A DNA stretch of 64,000 bases from Adineta ricciae. Lineage: Eukaryota > Rotifera > Eurotatoria > Adinetida > Adinetidae. Numbering within the stretch: the stretch's first letter is position 1; each line of letters opens with the position of its first letter. The notes beneath the pieces were generated by a model. The model was given only the letters and a program-made list of their open reading frames with translations, searched no databases and was not told where the DNA came from. The translations under genes and the position numbers were made by a program. Below, piece by piece: positions 36,401 through 51,400 of the stretch. The stretch lies in NCBI GenBank assembly GCA_905250025.1, contig CAJNOJ010000012.1, forward strand, positions 850,117 through 914,116, written 5' to 3'.

Positions 36401-39400
36401 TACGTTTTCTTGCGCTCTGCCGCCATCAAAATCATCTGAATAACGAATTCAATTCAACCGAACCAATTTTACCTCGTCTTATGGAAATCATCAAACATGA
36501 TTTACCGCAGATAATTCGAGATTACGAAAGTGCCTATTCAAAAGTGGAAAGAGACGGAATTCATGAAAATGACGACTTAATCAGTTCGAACACAGATATT
36601 TCGACATCAAAATTACTTGGCGAATGTCTGGGTGACTTAGCTGATAACATTGAACCCATAGATTCAACGGAGCCTTCCAAAGCTAGAATGAATAGTCTTA
36701 TTTTAAACATCAGAGGAAATGATTTTATCGGTAATGCATTTCATTCGCCAAATATGGATGAAGGATACAGAATTGATGACATTAACTCTTCAGGAGATTA
36801 TAACTACCAAGAATTGCTTTCATCTAATATTAATACAGACGAATCGATTGCCAATCAAGTCTCTTTAGAGCAACCCTTTGAAGATAAATCTCTTGTGTTT
36901 GAAGCGGATACATCTTCTGATCAAGTATTTGATTTGCTAGAGTATTTAGAAAACCCAGAGGCCGCCGATGAAGCATCTGATGAAAGAGGCCCTCAACCAA
37001 TGCCAGAACAATCTGACAGTTCTGCGATAACTTCAGAGAACGTGGATCACCAAAATGAGCAATCGGAAAAGGATATAAAAGAAATGGCATTCAAAGAAAA
37101 ACTTGGAAAACCTATTGAAGATATAAAACAACAACTGAAGATAATTTTTGGTAGAGAATATGCTGCTTTTACTAAAACTGACACTGCCCTTCAAGATTAC
37201 CATTCGAAATTTCTTGTCGCATCAGAATATCTTATTAGCTCGAATTTTGACAAAATCAAACCAATCTTTCTTTTCAACGAGGGATCAGTTACATCAGCTG
37301 CCAAGCGAGGTGCAATTCTACTTCTCGAAGATCTCAATCTACCCAGTCAGGCAGTCGTTGAAAGGTTGAATTCCATGCTGGAAGCGAGTCCCATGTTTAC
37401 ATTAACAGAAGATATCACTAGTCAAGGTGATAAAGGACAATTGAACATAATGTTAGTCAACGATTTTCAAATATTTGCCACTGTTCATCAAGAACATGAA
37501 TATCAACTATTGAAATTGAGTCCAGCTATGCGTTCACGTTTCACTGAAATCTACATTCCAGCATATTCGAATGAAGACCTTCAACAGTTGATTGAAAATG
37601 AATTAATAAAGCAGGAAATCGATGGAGCTGAAGCAAAGAAACTGGTAGAGATCATGTTTTCATTACGTGAAAAGTTACGCAATGACCTAGAATGGAAAAT
37701 TCAAAATGATATTCAACTTTTATTTCGTTGGACAGATTTCATAGTCCAACATCATTCATCTGTCTCACTTATGCAACGTATGTTTCTTGGTGCTCGTTTT
37801 TTCTATTTCGATCAATTACCAATGTCACGACATGAAGTGCTTTTTGATGCATGGTGCAAAAACTCGGCAACAACGAGTGGTTTTCTGGAATATCAGCATA
37901 TTTTCCAAATACCGAATGCATCGCATGGAGCAATTACATTGGAATCGATCGAAGCAAGTGATCCTACTACACAGAAACTTCCACCATTTGAAATCGGTCC
38001 TGATTTTATCCGTGTTCGTTATACTGGCGTATGCTACTCCGTTAAGAACAGAAATAATGAGAGTGCGAACATTTCATTCCGTGACCTCGAGCAAAAGTTT
38101 GATTGTGTACCGACACCAACTTTAATCAACCAGATTGCACGTATATTTGCTGCCACATCATCGAAAGCACCACTTCTTCTCGAAGGTCCGCCAGGAATTG
38201 GTAAAACTCAAGTTGTGCTACAAGTTTGTTCTCTGCTTGGTAAAGAATGTGAACGCATCAATCTATCAGCTAATACTTCACTCCAACAACTGATTGGCTG
38301 TATTGTTCCACGATGTGTTAATGGAACACGTGTTTTTCAATGGCAAGAAGGACGTCTTTTGAAAGCGATCAAAGCATCTCATTGGATTCTCTTTGATGAA
38401 CTTAATTTAGCTGCTCCTGAAGTACTTGAAGGTTTAACACCATTATTTTACAGAGAAACGTCAACATTCACAGTACCAAATACCGGTGAAGTGGTCGATA
38501 TAGCCAGTATTCGTTTGTTTGCGACAATGAATCCATCTACGATCGGTGGCGGTCGAGCCAAATTACCGCGTTCAATCAGTAATTTATTTACAATCGTTCA
38601 ACTGAATAACTATTCTAACGATGAACTACGGATTATTTTCAATAAATGGTTTCAAAATGATCTAGAAAAAAAACTCATTAGCCAAATTCATCTCAATTCT
38701 TTGTTTGACATGCACGCTTCTCTTAAAGATATGGTAGATGAAGGTACAGTTGGTCGAACAGGAGGGCCGTACGAACTAAACTTACGAGATCTAGCCAAAT
38801 TTCGCGATATATTTCATGGCTCTATCGAAAGTCAATTATCTCATTACAAATATATCAATACGACAGACGACGTTGACCATCCGGAAAATAATATAGTAAA
38901 AGAAATGTCCGACGCCCTTTGTCTGCCGATACGAAAATTTGCTCAAGTATCGTATGCTTGCCAATTTCAAGGACAGAAAGATGTTGATAACATATGCCTG
39001 CTGATCAATGATCGTTTTCCTATCAATGCAACGCTTAGCAAACGAGAAGAAGATTGTTCAATTGATATCAGTGTGGCTAATATTGTTCGAATTGGCTCTA
39101 TTTATATCAGTACGGGTACAGCAGGAGTAGTATCGATTCAAGGTGAAATGATTCATACAAGAAAAACAATAAGACAATTGGAATTACTCGCTGCTGCATG
39201 CCAATCGAAACGGACTGTTCTTCTCGAAGGCGATGTTTGTTCTCGTAAATCATCACTCGTCATGGAACTTGCTCGATTAACACGCCACCGGCTGATCGTG
39301 ATACCTCTTCATGAAAACTTTGAAACATCAGATCTCATTGGTTCGTGGCTTCCAATGACTGGTCCGTCGCAAGACGAATTAATTTATGACAAAATTGATA

Positions 39401-42400
39401 AATTATATAACGAAATCATTAAAATCTTATTTTTACTTGTTATGCCATTACTCTCCAAGCCTGTTGATAACGAAATTTTTGGTAAGATTCGAAATATCCT
39501 GCGTCAACGGTCATCTAGTTCATTGAATGATCGACTGGAAAAAATCAATATCGAAATCAAAGTTTTACACGACACGAATGATTTACTAACGAAACTATAT
39601 GATATTCCTCAAATATCAGGAAATGTCAGAATATCCGTCTCGAATTGTGTCTCTCAATTAATTAGCTATGAAGATAAATTAAGTAATCTTCGTCATAAAA
39701 GTAAACCTGATGTAGGCTTTACATTTGTTGAATCGGAATTCGTCCAAGCGATTCGTGAGGGCTGGTGGGTTCTATTGGACAATATTAATAGTGCACCCTC
39801 GGACGTTCTCGAGCGACTGAACTCATTAGCAGAAGAAAATCCGATGTTATCATTGTACGAAAACTCTGAAGGTCAAGTTCTCAGTCAAAAAGACAACACA
39901 ATTCATCATGACTTTCGTCTTTTCACAACAGCTAACCTTAATCGGATTTACACCAATAAACTCTCATCGGCTTTTCTCAATCGCGTCATCCGTCTCTGGT
40001 TACCTCCAATCGATGAAGTTGACTCCGCTGACAGGGAAAACACTCAACTGACTGATTTATATGAACTTCTTGAAGGTAAATTAGCTGATGTATCTGGCGG
40101 TAAACAACTGGCTCATTTACTTCTTCTCATTCATACCAATGTCAAAGATCATGTGAATGGTGGAAGTCTGGTTTATCCTAGCGATTTCGTCGTGACATAT
40201 CGATTGCTAGAACAATGTGTTCGATCTATTCTTTATTTAACTCGAGAGAATATCAATCCAGTCGATGCTTGTTATTGGTCAATATTACGTTCTTACTGTT
40301 CGTCATTACAGAATAACGTTCAATATAATCTTTTCGTTAGTCACCTTCTACAAACAATCAATGACCTGAAATTATGTGAGTCGTCAACGATATTTTCGAT
40401 ACCGTTTAATTTGCTCGATAAAAAACAATCCTTGTATGTTCAAGAGAGACAACGCATTCGAGTAGAATTTGTTCGACTGGAGGGTTTTCTAGTTGAATTG
40501 ATTTTTCATTTGATCAAGATCTTATCTGTCAATAATACATTTGTTACAACTGTTCGGCAATTATTATTAAATTTCATCGATCATATTCTTTTGCCAATGA
40601 GTTCTTCGGAAACAGTCTTCATTCAACAGAAGAAAGTTCTACTCGAAAATAAAAATCTGACAACTATCATGCAAACCATCTTGTCCCAAGTAGCTAAACA
40701 AAGTAAAATCTCAATATCCACCGATTCGACTGGCATCGCTGATGTCTCGAATCATGTACAAAAATTGATCGACAAGAGTTCCGCAGTGTTGCAATATCTG
40801 TGCAATGAATTGTGTAAGTTAATTGAGCTATTTGTTCAGCACACATCATTTACTGACATGCATGAGCGTTTTCAATTTCTACGACGTATTGTTCGGGTCG
40901 TTGAAATATTCGATTGGTACTTCGATGCGCCAAACTTCAAGTGTCTTGATCAACGGACAAAAGTGCCAAGTCTATGTGAACAAGTCAAACAACTTCTCGG
41001 ACCTTTGCTTACTTTCAAAAGTAAATATATGAAATATGAACTCCTTCATGATTCCGCATTCACCGAAGCACGTCAATGTTTCGATCGATATGTGTCTAAT
41101 AATATTAACCTCTTCGATTGTACTCTTATATGGTTGGTTCAAGATGAACAAACGCGACCTATACAATCAGCGCGCAAAGATATTTCTAAATATTTCGAAT
41201 GTTTACTTCGAAGTTGCAAGGATTCAAAGATCCATGAACCAATTAAACATTATGCTGCGATATTACAATGGATTGGCCTTCAATGGACCTTTGATAACTA
41301 TCTGACGGAAAATGTCCGGAATGTTCTTCAAAAATCAAGTTGTGTTACCAATGACTTTATTATTGACTGCGAAATAAAATATCGTGCTTGGGAATTGTGC
41401 AAAGTGCTTTCAGAAAAACTTAAAACTGCTATTCAAAACTTACCGTCACAAACAAGCGCCACAAATGATCAATATCGGTCCTGTAAACGTGAAATAGAAA
41501 ATAAAGAAAAAGAGTTAAAAGATTGCGAAGACGATATTTGTCATACAGAAGATCGTATCACTGATATACAACGCGATGAGCATGCATCAATGACCAACCA
41601 ATATACTGATACAAATGGAAACGATCAATTTTTTGGATACCCTAAAGACGTGTCTGAAGATCTTAAGAAAGAGATCGATTCGAAAGCCAAATTGACAGAA
41701 AAAAAACGACAACTTCAAGCTGAATATAACGATTTAATCACACTTGATGGAGAGTTCCAGTGCAAACGTGCTGAAGCACTTGATAAAGCTATGGAAATAT
41801 TCGAAACACTTAAAAGCGATATTCAAACTGAGTATAGATCTCCAGCCTATAAGTTTATTCAAGAACATTCTGAGAAGCCCAGAAGCAGCCGACTTTATCA
41901 TCTTTGTCAATTATTATTTGGCTTACAACAGAATTGTACGATGAAAACCGCTGATGGCTTACTCGACATTGATGCTGTGCTTACTACATCATTTGCTCGT
42001 GCATTAGTAGAGTATGAAACTTTTCTCGACACACCTGTAGCAATATTCTTCTGTGGTTTCTTCTTTGTCGTAAAATCAATCGCCAAATATCGATTACATA
42101 CAATCTCATCTTGGCAACAATTACACGAACAAATTAATATTCGTACACTAAATGAGCATGATCTGGTATTCTACTGTCCAAAGCAAAGCGCATTCGATTG
42201 TTGTTTAATGAGTGTCAAAAATGAACCAATAGCTGTATCCATTACATTATGGTCTTTACAGGAAAATCTTTCTGAAATTGACCTACGCGATGTTTTAAAC
42301 AAATCATTGAGTGAACAATTGAAATATTTCATCGAACAGAAACAATTACCTGATGTGACCGCGATATCGACCGATTCTGATTCCCACGTATTCGGACTTG

Positions 42401-45400
42401 CCTGCCTTGCACATGTATTTCAAAATCAGATCGATTTGTTGAATGTCTTCACTTCAGTTAACTCTGTTTTCAGACGAATGAAAACATTTATCGCTAGTTA
42501 TACATTGCCATGCAAGTCACTAACGATGGACGTATACATAAAACTCACTCAATTGTATAAAGAGCTGAACGAACATTTTATATACGATGAGTCAGCTGAT
42601 CCGTGGGAAATTTATATCACCCGGCTCTGGAAAATACTAACACCTTATCAACAAATATTTGCTACTACTGTTTCTGATTGTATTCATCAGGAGCTAAAAT
42701 ACAGCATTCAAACACTGGAACCAAATAATTTGATTAGTCGTATATCATCACTTGCGTATTTAGAATCATTGCAGGGCGACTATAGCTGTGTACAATTGAT
42801 GATTGAGCATTTGAATGCTACAGATAATCAAATAACAGTTGACAACAAACGCGATTTTCAACTTCTGTTCGGATTTATCAAAAATTGTGAACGTTTGTTA
42901 ACATTCTTCGTCCAAAATGCCATTTTCAATGGGCATTCCTATGCAGAAGATCTGTACAAACGCTCACCTAATGCAATCGCTCAAATCGAGGACATTTTTC
43001 GACAGATTTTACCTGCTGTTGACATTGTTAATGATGACTTGACCATCAATGATCAATATGAGCAATCAACATTCGAAAATCTTCAAAAGAAGTTTGATGA
43101 ACATCTGTCCAATATTGAATTTCCCAAAACGATTCTCGTTCAATTTAATCTGGCTAATTTCATCACTGATATCGCACCACTATTCGATGTGAGAAAACGT
43201 TTGCAACGCTCCAGTAGCTCCTTACGAAAGTCACGAGGTGAAACGAATGCTAGCGATGATCCAATAGTACGACGAAAGCAAACTATGCAACATAGAATTG
43301 AGACAACAATTGAGAACTTGAATAAACTTTTAGAACAAGCTAATGAACTTCCACTTCGGCCACATCGGATTATCCAACGTATTGATAATGTTCTACGGCA
43401 ATTAAAAGCGATTGATATCAATCAAGATATGGAAAATGTGCAGCAACTTTTAGACCAAGAAACTTCACTGAAAGATTCTCTTGCAAAATTTGATTATGAA
43501 ATCAAACAGCAACAAACCTTCACCGTTGAGTTACCAGCTGATCGAAATATTCACAAGCTAACAGCTGCAGAAATCGGATTCGCGTCAAGTGCAACCACTC
43601 GGTCCGATTGCCACGATGCATTTACCGTCATTCGTAACACGATGCTCGAATGCAGTCAATGTCGAGGATTTAACGAATTGAATGAAATCATTCGACTTAT
43701 TCAAATACAAGCATTAGATCAAACATGGATGCGTGCGATGTGTTTATCGACGGCAAAGACTAAATTCGACGAACTTCGAAGAACATTGCTCGCATTAAAT
43801 GATGACTTACTCATACAATTAGAAGTCAACTCAACCGAATTAAAAAAAAATGTAACCGTTACATATACTCAATTCCGTTGTGATACTCTCAAGAAAGAAG
43901 CAAATTTCAACACGTTGTCAGACTATAAAAGCATAGCGAACGTATCGGTATTATTAGAACAATGGATGAGTAAAGATAATTTGAATGTTTTTAACATGTT
44001 TGATAGTATTAAAATGATCAGTGACCATTTGAATGTTGCTCACAATCAAGTGAAAAACTCTCTCAATGATATCTCTTGCAATATTCTACCTATAAGCATA
44101 CGACCAGAAGATCTATTATGTTTATTAGCACCAGAATATACCACTCTTATACAGCAGATCTGTGCAAAATTTGATGAGATCGATCAGTTTCTTTCGTGTC
44201 GTATGAGCACAATAGAACCAATTCAACTTACATCCATCGTTCCAGATCCAAAGCCTATTGCTGGTCTAGTTAGTTACATTTATAGACAAAATGAAACGGT
44301 AACGCCGTTGTTCAACGAAACACAACATCTTCATTACATTGTAAATGAGGCTGTTCGTGTTATTCAAGTATTACTGAATTCGTGTGTAGACCATCGCACG
44401 GACAGTCTATTAATGAGAACTTGTTCGACTGTGAAAGAATTATTTCCGATTCAAATAGCACTTTCTCTATCGTTAATGATTTTAATAGACTGGAGTGCTG
44501 CTTGTTTAAAGGATTTTACACAGGAACATATAAATCTTATTTCGCTCAAATCATTAGTGGAAGAAAGTAATGCATTGAAAGAATTGGAATTGAGTATTGA
44601 TAAATTGGAGAAGGAGGAAGCACAATTGAAACAACAGCTCGATGAAATAAAACGTGAACACGACAAACTTCAACATCAGTACGAATCTTCCAGAGTCACA
44701 ACTACTTGTGAATATAGTGGCGGCTCCCGCGCTGAATGTATTCGGCGTGAACAACGAACCACTGATAATATTAGAAACAAACAAAAGGGGATTGCGGACG
44801 CTAAACAGTCGCTAAGTGAACGTAGAGGTTTATACGATCACAAGCAGGTTCGTTTGCGAAATGAATGGGTAACAAAAGTCTTAGAACATTTCACTGCCGT
44901 TTCTGAAAATATCAAATCTTGTGTGATAAGTCTCGCTCAGTTATGCAAGTTGAATGTGAGCGCTGTCAGTACTAATCATGTTCAATTGCTCAATCATTCT
45001 GTAGAAATTGGTAAATATTATCTTAAGAATTCTATGACAACGAATATTGATCAGAATCTATTGGTAACAAAGCAGCAATCTGTTAAAAAATCGATTTGTC
45101 AACTGGAAAATCTTATGAAAGAATTAACCGACAAAGATCCATTTCGATCATTTATTGTATTCTATTGTGACGTTTTGCGTATTTCATTCTGTTCATTGTT
45201 AAACTCGGTTTCCAGTTGGTCAACTTATTCTAGTGTATTTAACATACCTGATGTTAAATTCTATGCAGAAAGCCAACAGAAATATAACTTATGTCAATTA
45301 AATATGTGGACACTACGAGAATGTAATGCTTTTCTAAATACATTACGATCGAATATTGATCGACATGATATTATAGCACATGCTCAAATTATCATCAGCG

Positions 45401-48400
45401 AAGTTCACACAAAAGTAACAAATTTTGAGGTTGCTTTTACTGGTTCGCTCAGTGGACAGATTCGAGCTCCAGTGTATGAATTTAAACAATTCGTAATCAA
45501 TTTACTCATTGTCGGTTGTCGTTATTTTCAATTCCAACGTGGAATACAAGAACCACTTGCTCATATGTTGGATGGTATTGAAATTAAAATTTTGGATACA
45601 AATCTTCCTCAAACTGAATTAGATTTAACTCGCCGGCTCGAATTCTATGAAAGGCGATTACGAAGTTACGACGAAGCGAGTCTTTTGCAGACACTGCATC
45701 TTGCCTTTGGATTTAATTCCAATCCGTTTAGTATATTTGATAATTTGGATCAGTCTATTAGCGAATTAATTCAATCGATCCTGCCTGCAGCATATATGTT
45801 AACACGCACATGGTCAACAGTTGATGAATTAATTACGAAAATTTCCAGAGCTATGGTAAAGGATGAGAAATCCGAACTTATCGCTATCTGCAATAAATTT
45901 CAGCAATTAGCTTATGTCTCTTGTAAGAAAATAAATGACTTCAATTTCATAAACGAACATTTTCATCCAATCTCACAGCATATCAATAAACTTTGTTCCA
46001 CACTGTTGAATGAACGATCAGCAATGGAATCCTTTTGTGATGACCTTCTCATTCGATGGCACATGACGCTCAAGGAAATACTACGAAGCTTCATCAAAAC
46101 ACAAAAATTACGCATCCTTCGTCAACTTGAATTACGAAATATACACAATACAAAACAACATAGCACCTTATTTCAATTTGATCTAGCTACTGGTGTCAAC
46201 ATGTTTCGATTAGCAGATATTAAAAGAATTTTTCAAGAGAAAAATCATCTGTTAAGTCTCGCCAGCCCACCAACACAGCAATTAATGATATCGAATCAGC
46301 TTGGTGTTACTGAAGTGATCTATTATCTTATCATAGGAGGTCTCGACAATATTGAAGATGTTCTTATGAACATGGTACTTGAACTGATGACTTTTCCAGA
46401 ATTCTTTGAATTGGTTAAATCAGTACGAGATTTGTACCAACAGGGTACACAATTATTGTTTGAAGAATCTTTGATGACATTTATTAATATTGATGGCAGT
46501 CATGACACTCGTTCATTTTCATTACTCGACGAAATGCATCGCTTCGAGCAGATTATTTTCAAGAATCTTGCTGAAGCAGCCCGGAAGGAAGTAAAAAAAA
46601 TGTCAACCGAAATGGGTCGCTACACGAATTTTCAGCTGTTCATTCCAAAGTCACAGGAAATTCTTGACAATTGGGATAGAGCATGCAGCTGTTTTCTTGA
46701 ACTACGTCGTAAAAAACGGTCCAATTCGAAAGGACACAAATCATCATCACAGAGAAATCCAACAACATCCGCAGATAGCAGTAATCACAGTATTGTGGAC
46801 ATTTTCATGGATACAGCTGAAAAACTTCGAACATATATGCAACAACGACAATTCGGCTCACAGAATGTCTTTTCAATAGCAGATGAAGCGTGTACACATG
46901 TAGATCGGCTACTACAATTATCTAATCAACATCGATCATTCTTTACGACGCCTGTTTTGGATACAAAAGCATTCACAAAAGCCAATAGCGTTTATATTTT
47001 GCGGATTGAACGGAGATATTGGGGAAATCCAGTGGCTATTCAGTTCTATTTTTGCGAGACGGATAATAGTGATCCATTTGTTTGGAGTAACACTGTGAGC
47101 GGAAAATTCGGTGAATTTATCATTGTTATAAGCCAACCAATTACATATTTCTTAGCTGAGACGTCACACGTACGCGGTGATAAAGCGTACTGGCCTGATA
47201 TGATTAACAATTCAGAGCCATATTCATTGGTCGATGGTCTGACCATTCACTGTAGCTCAGCGCCAGTGCAGAATTCTTACTATATTGTGGAAGGCCAATC
47301 AAGTACACGGTCTGTTGATCGTATACAGACTCCTGAAATCAATTCACAGTTAACAGCTCTGGAAGATGAAATCAAAGCTAAAATGAAACAGTTGACAGAA
47401 ACAGAACAACTGAAAGGATCATTTATTAATACCACTATGGTAAGGATCGTTGAAAAAATGCATGAACTTGTTGGGAAAATGAACTCGTATTCAACTATTC
47501 CAGAAAATGATCTGCTGACTACCAGTGATGTTTACCAATTTTTCAGAAATCTACCACTCGCAGATGACCTTGGCAGTATTATTAATTCATTAATGTTCAA
47601 AGATTTTGATTCGATTTCAAAAGGAATGATACATGCCGATGATACAGAGCCCGCATTGATGTGTGAGATAGGCAATGTTTGGACAATGTCAATGGAAGGC
47701 AATTTCCATGGCATTTACCAATGCTTGACAGATGCAATGAAGAAAATAGACTTATGTATTAATTACCTATGTAGATACAAAGCACAGCTTATACTATTTT
47801 ATGCCTGGCAGAATATGATCTCAACAGATTATAGGAATGATGATCAAAATGAATTTTCTTTCATGTTATCCGAATGTCAACAGCTCTATCGGATGCTTAA
47901 TGGTCAAAATCATGAAAATATCAAATGTGTAAGTGAATGTAAGCGTCTCACTGATAAGGCCGACAAGCTATACCGTTTATTGAATCGAAGGCTAAACAAC
48001 TGGACTGAAGTACAAAGAATTATCCATTTGCCGTCAATGGGACTGGGAAGTAACGTAGGCGACGCACTGCTGTATTCAACAATCGGTCGCGATACTCATA
48101 TATGGATCATGCAAGCGCAGAATAATGGCGAATCAGCAGTTGCATTCGAATGTTATCCACAACCAGCTATTGTAAATTTCGATACTGTACTTAGTGGTAC
48201 TTGCCAATGTGTAACAAAACGAATCTATATACACAATCATGCTGACCGAGATTTAGCTGTACGAATAGACAGACATACGGTCACAAATCTAATCCTTACA
48301 CTAACTAATAACAATATATTAGTTGCTACAGATAGTTTATGTGAAATTGATGTTTTACTACAACCACCAACTGATGTTAATTTATACTCTGAAGAATGGA

Positions 48401-51400
48401 ATTTAACTATAAATGATAACTGCGCTGTTCCGAATGCTCTGACAATGGAGGTGCGTATCGTCGAAGCTGATGTCGAACAATCAGAAAAGGAGATTGATTT
48501 TGGTCCTGTGGCATGTGGTAGTTTTCAACTAGAAAAAAAGATTGATCTGAAAAATCTATTACCATGTTCGTTACATCTTATGGCACAAATACAAGATACG
48601 GGTAAAAAAATGTATCAATCGAAGCTAATTCTTCTCCACTCAGAATTTGTTTTGCCAGCTGAATCAATTATACCATTTGGCATAGTATTTGAACCATCCG
48701 ATACACATGAAGAGATTATAGAGAAAGATATCTGCCTTGCAGTTGAATCGGGGAAAAATTTGAAATGGCTCAAAGTGCGCGCTCAGGTCAAACAGACAAA
48801 TCTCATCATAACTTATGAAGGACGTCCAATTATCGACAATACACAAATTGGACGGCTACATATAAAGAATTTTTATCAAGGTGAAAAGCGGCTGATACCT
48901 CTTGTTTGTCACAATAAGGGAGCAATTAATTATACACTCCGATTCTTTTCAGATCAATTGAAATTGATTACAAGCGAAGTCAATTTAGCTACGAATACAA
49001 CACATACTGTGCAAATTGAAGTAAATATGCCAACTGATGTTCCTTCACGAAAATTCACTTTGTACATCGATTTTGTCAACAATAAGCGACGATGTGAGAT
49101 GATATTAGAATGTCAAACAGCCCGACCTCAGCTTCACTGTGAAGATCTTTCAACGGGTATCAAACAAATATTCTCTATTGTAAATTCGGGTCAAATGGCA
49201 GATATTCGCAATGAAAATAATGATTGTCTTAAACCGTTAAAACATAAAATAATGTTTCGAAATTCGGGCGAAGCTTCGGCTACTCTTAGCTATGACAAGC
49301 TGGTTTCTAAGAAAGATCATCAGTGTATCCTAGCAGCACGTGTACATATGGAACCAAAATCTTTGACTATCGAGCCACAATCAAGTGCATCAATGTTTTT
49401 AACATATAATCCAACAAGCTTGCAACCACTGAATGCTAATGTGCAAATCGTATCCAATACGTCGAAAGTTGCATTGGAAATTCCTTATACCGTAGAATTT
49501 CATCGGCCGATTTTAGAAACTCAGCCCCGCTCAATGATAGATATTGGTATGATAGAGGTGGGAAGTGTTTTGAAGGAAAAAGTTCTTGCTATACGGAATA
49601 TTGGACAAAAAGAACTACGTTTTTCTTTCAGCAAAATTTGTCTTAAGCATCCATGTATTAAATCGGTTGTTTGTGAAGAACCGTCAACAAATCAAGGGAA
49701 CCTTCTTGAAACAAATCAATCGATTCACATCAATCCTAAACGGGAACGTTCATTTGATTTAACGATCGAATTCGGTACGCTTAATGAAATGTCTTCATCA
49801 GCAACGCTAGGCCTTTTTGCATTAGAACTATCGAGTACATGCTTACCAGTAGTGGATCTTAATGGTAAACTTATTAATCGTGTTGCTTATGTAGTTTTTG
49901 TCGGACACACAGCGCCGATGCCTTGGTACAGTATTATCAGTACACAAAATCGTGAGACATGGACATCTCTTCAATTATTACCACCATCATGGTTGCATTC
50001 TATTTGTACGCAGGATTCGATTTTGAATATATATGCTCCACTCATTGGACATACCGCTGCAGCACATGTTTGCGGCTTACGCTTGACAAAATCTGGATTA
50101 CCAAACACATTAGAAGAATGGAATACGTTTTGTAAAACACTGGGCGTGCACCCACAATCACCTAATGAAGAACCGCTTGGGCTGATTCACTTTTCTTCCA
50201 ATACAACCAGAGACACCGCAGCCAACAAGCTTGTTAGATTGTTGCGATACCACCTACAGAATAACCATGATTTGTTTCAACAATTAACATTGTTTCAGAG
50301 TTCATTTGATCGTACCGCGTCTATTGAGCTACAATTATTGGCGACGATTAATTCAACATCGGATGCTGACGAAGCTGATGCAATGCAGTGGTATTCATTA
50401 AAATTTTGGCATCTTTTCTGGAATTGCCAACAAAATGCTACTTTTCATCAATCAATTAGATTAGTTCGTGAATGTGTTGGCAAAGATCCGAACATGCCTG
50501 AGTGTGTAAACATATTCAGCAAATTTATTTGCCAAACTACACATGGACGATTCGATGTACAAGAATGTCTTGTGAAACTAATACCGTCTGGTGATCCATT
50601 TACTGAGTTGCTCAGAGAAGTGAACGATCAAACTAGTTTGAAGTGGACATTATTATTTTTGAATGTTTCTGATCGCGTGAAGCAAATCGTTATTGGACTA
50701 ATTGAGCAGAAGTGGGAATCGCTCTTAAATTTGTACTTAATATCAGAGGATCAGCAAAATGTATGGACGAAGCAGAGATCAATTTTAGAAGCGATAAAGA
50801 ATGCACATAAGGGATGGAACACAGTAAAATCAAACATATATCGCGACTATCTGACACCGCTTCTTGCTGGATCCGAACAAGTTGCTAGTTCTCTTAATAT
50901 CGTATTCGACAAGTTATCAAACCAGCCATATGCGAAATTAAGCCATGCGCTTGAAGTAGTAAAATCTATTCTGAAGCAGTTAGATTTGACACAATCCTAT
51001 GATATACTCGACACCGTTTTCAATGAAAACACATCTACACGTTTATTTCAAGCACTTGCAAAACTCCAGACTCTTCCCTATCCAACTGTTGAGTATCTTG
51101 TCTCGATTATTCTCCAATTTCAAAATTCACTCACCAGGGATAATAATGACAATGATATTCAAAAAGCTGACGTCGAACGTTTTTGTCGAATACTGCAAAC
51201 CATTTTTCCTTTCACTCACGCACAATGGATTCAACTTAGGGAATGCATTAAGACAGTATGGCGTTTAGTCATTTTAGCCTGCCAGAAACAAACAACATTT
51301 GCTGATATTATTGCTGAAATTATTTTGCTTCGTTATACACTTGACATGGATAAACAATGGTATATTATTCGAGAAGCGTATAGACAAGTATGTTGTAAGC

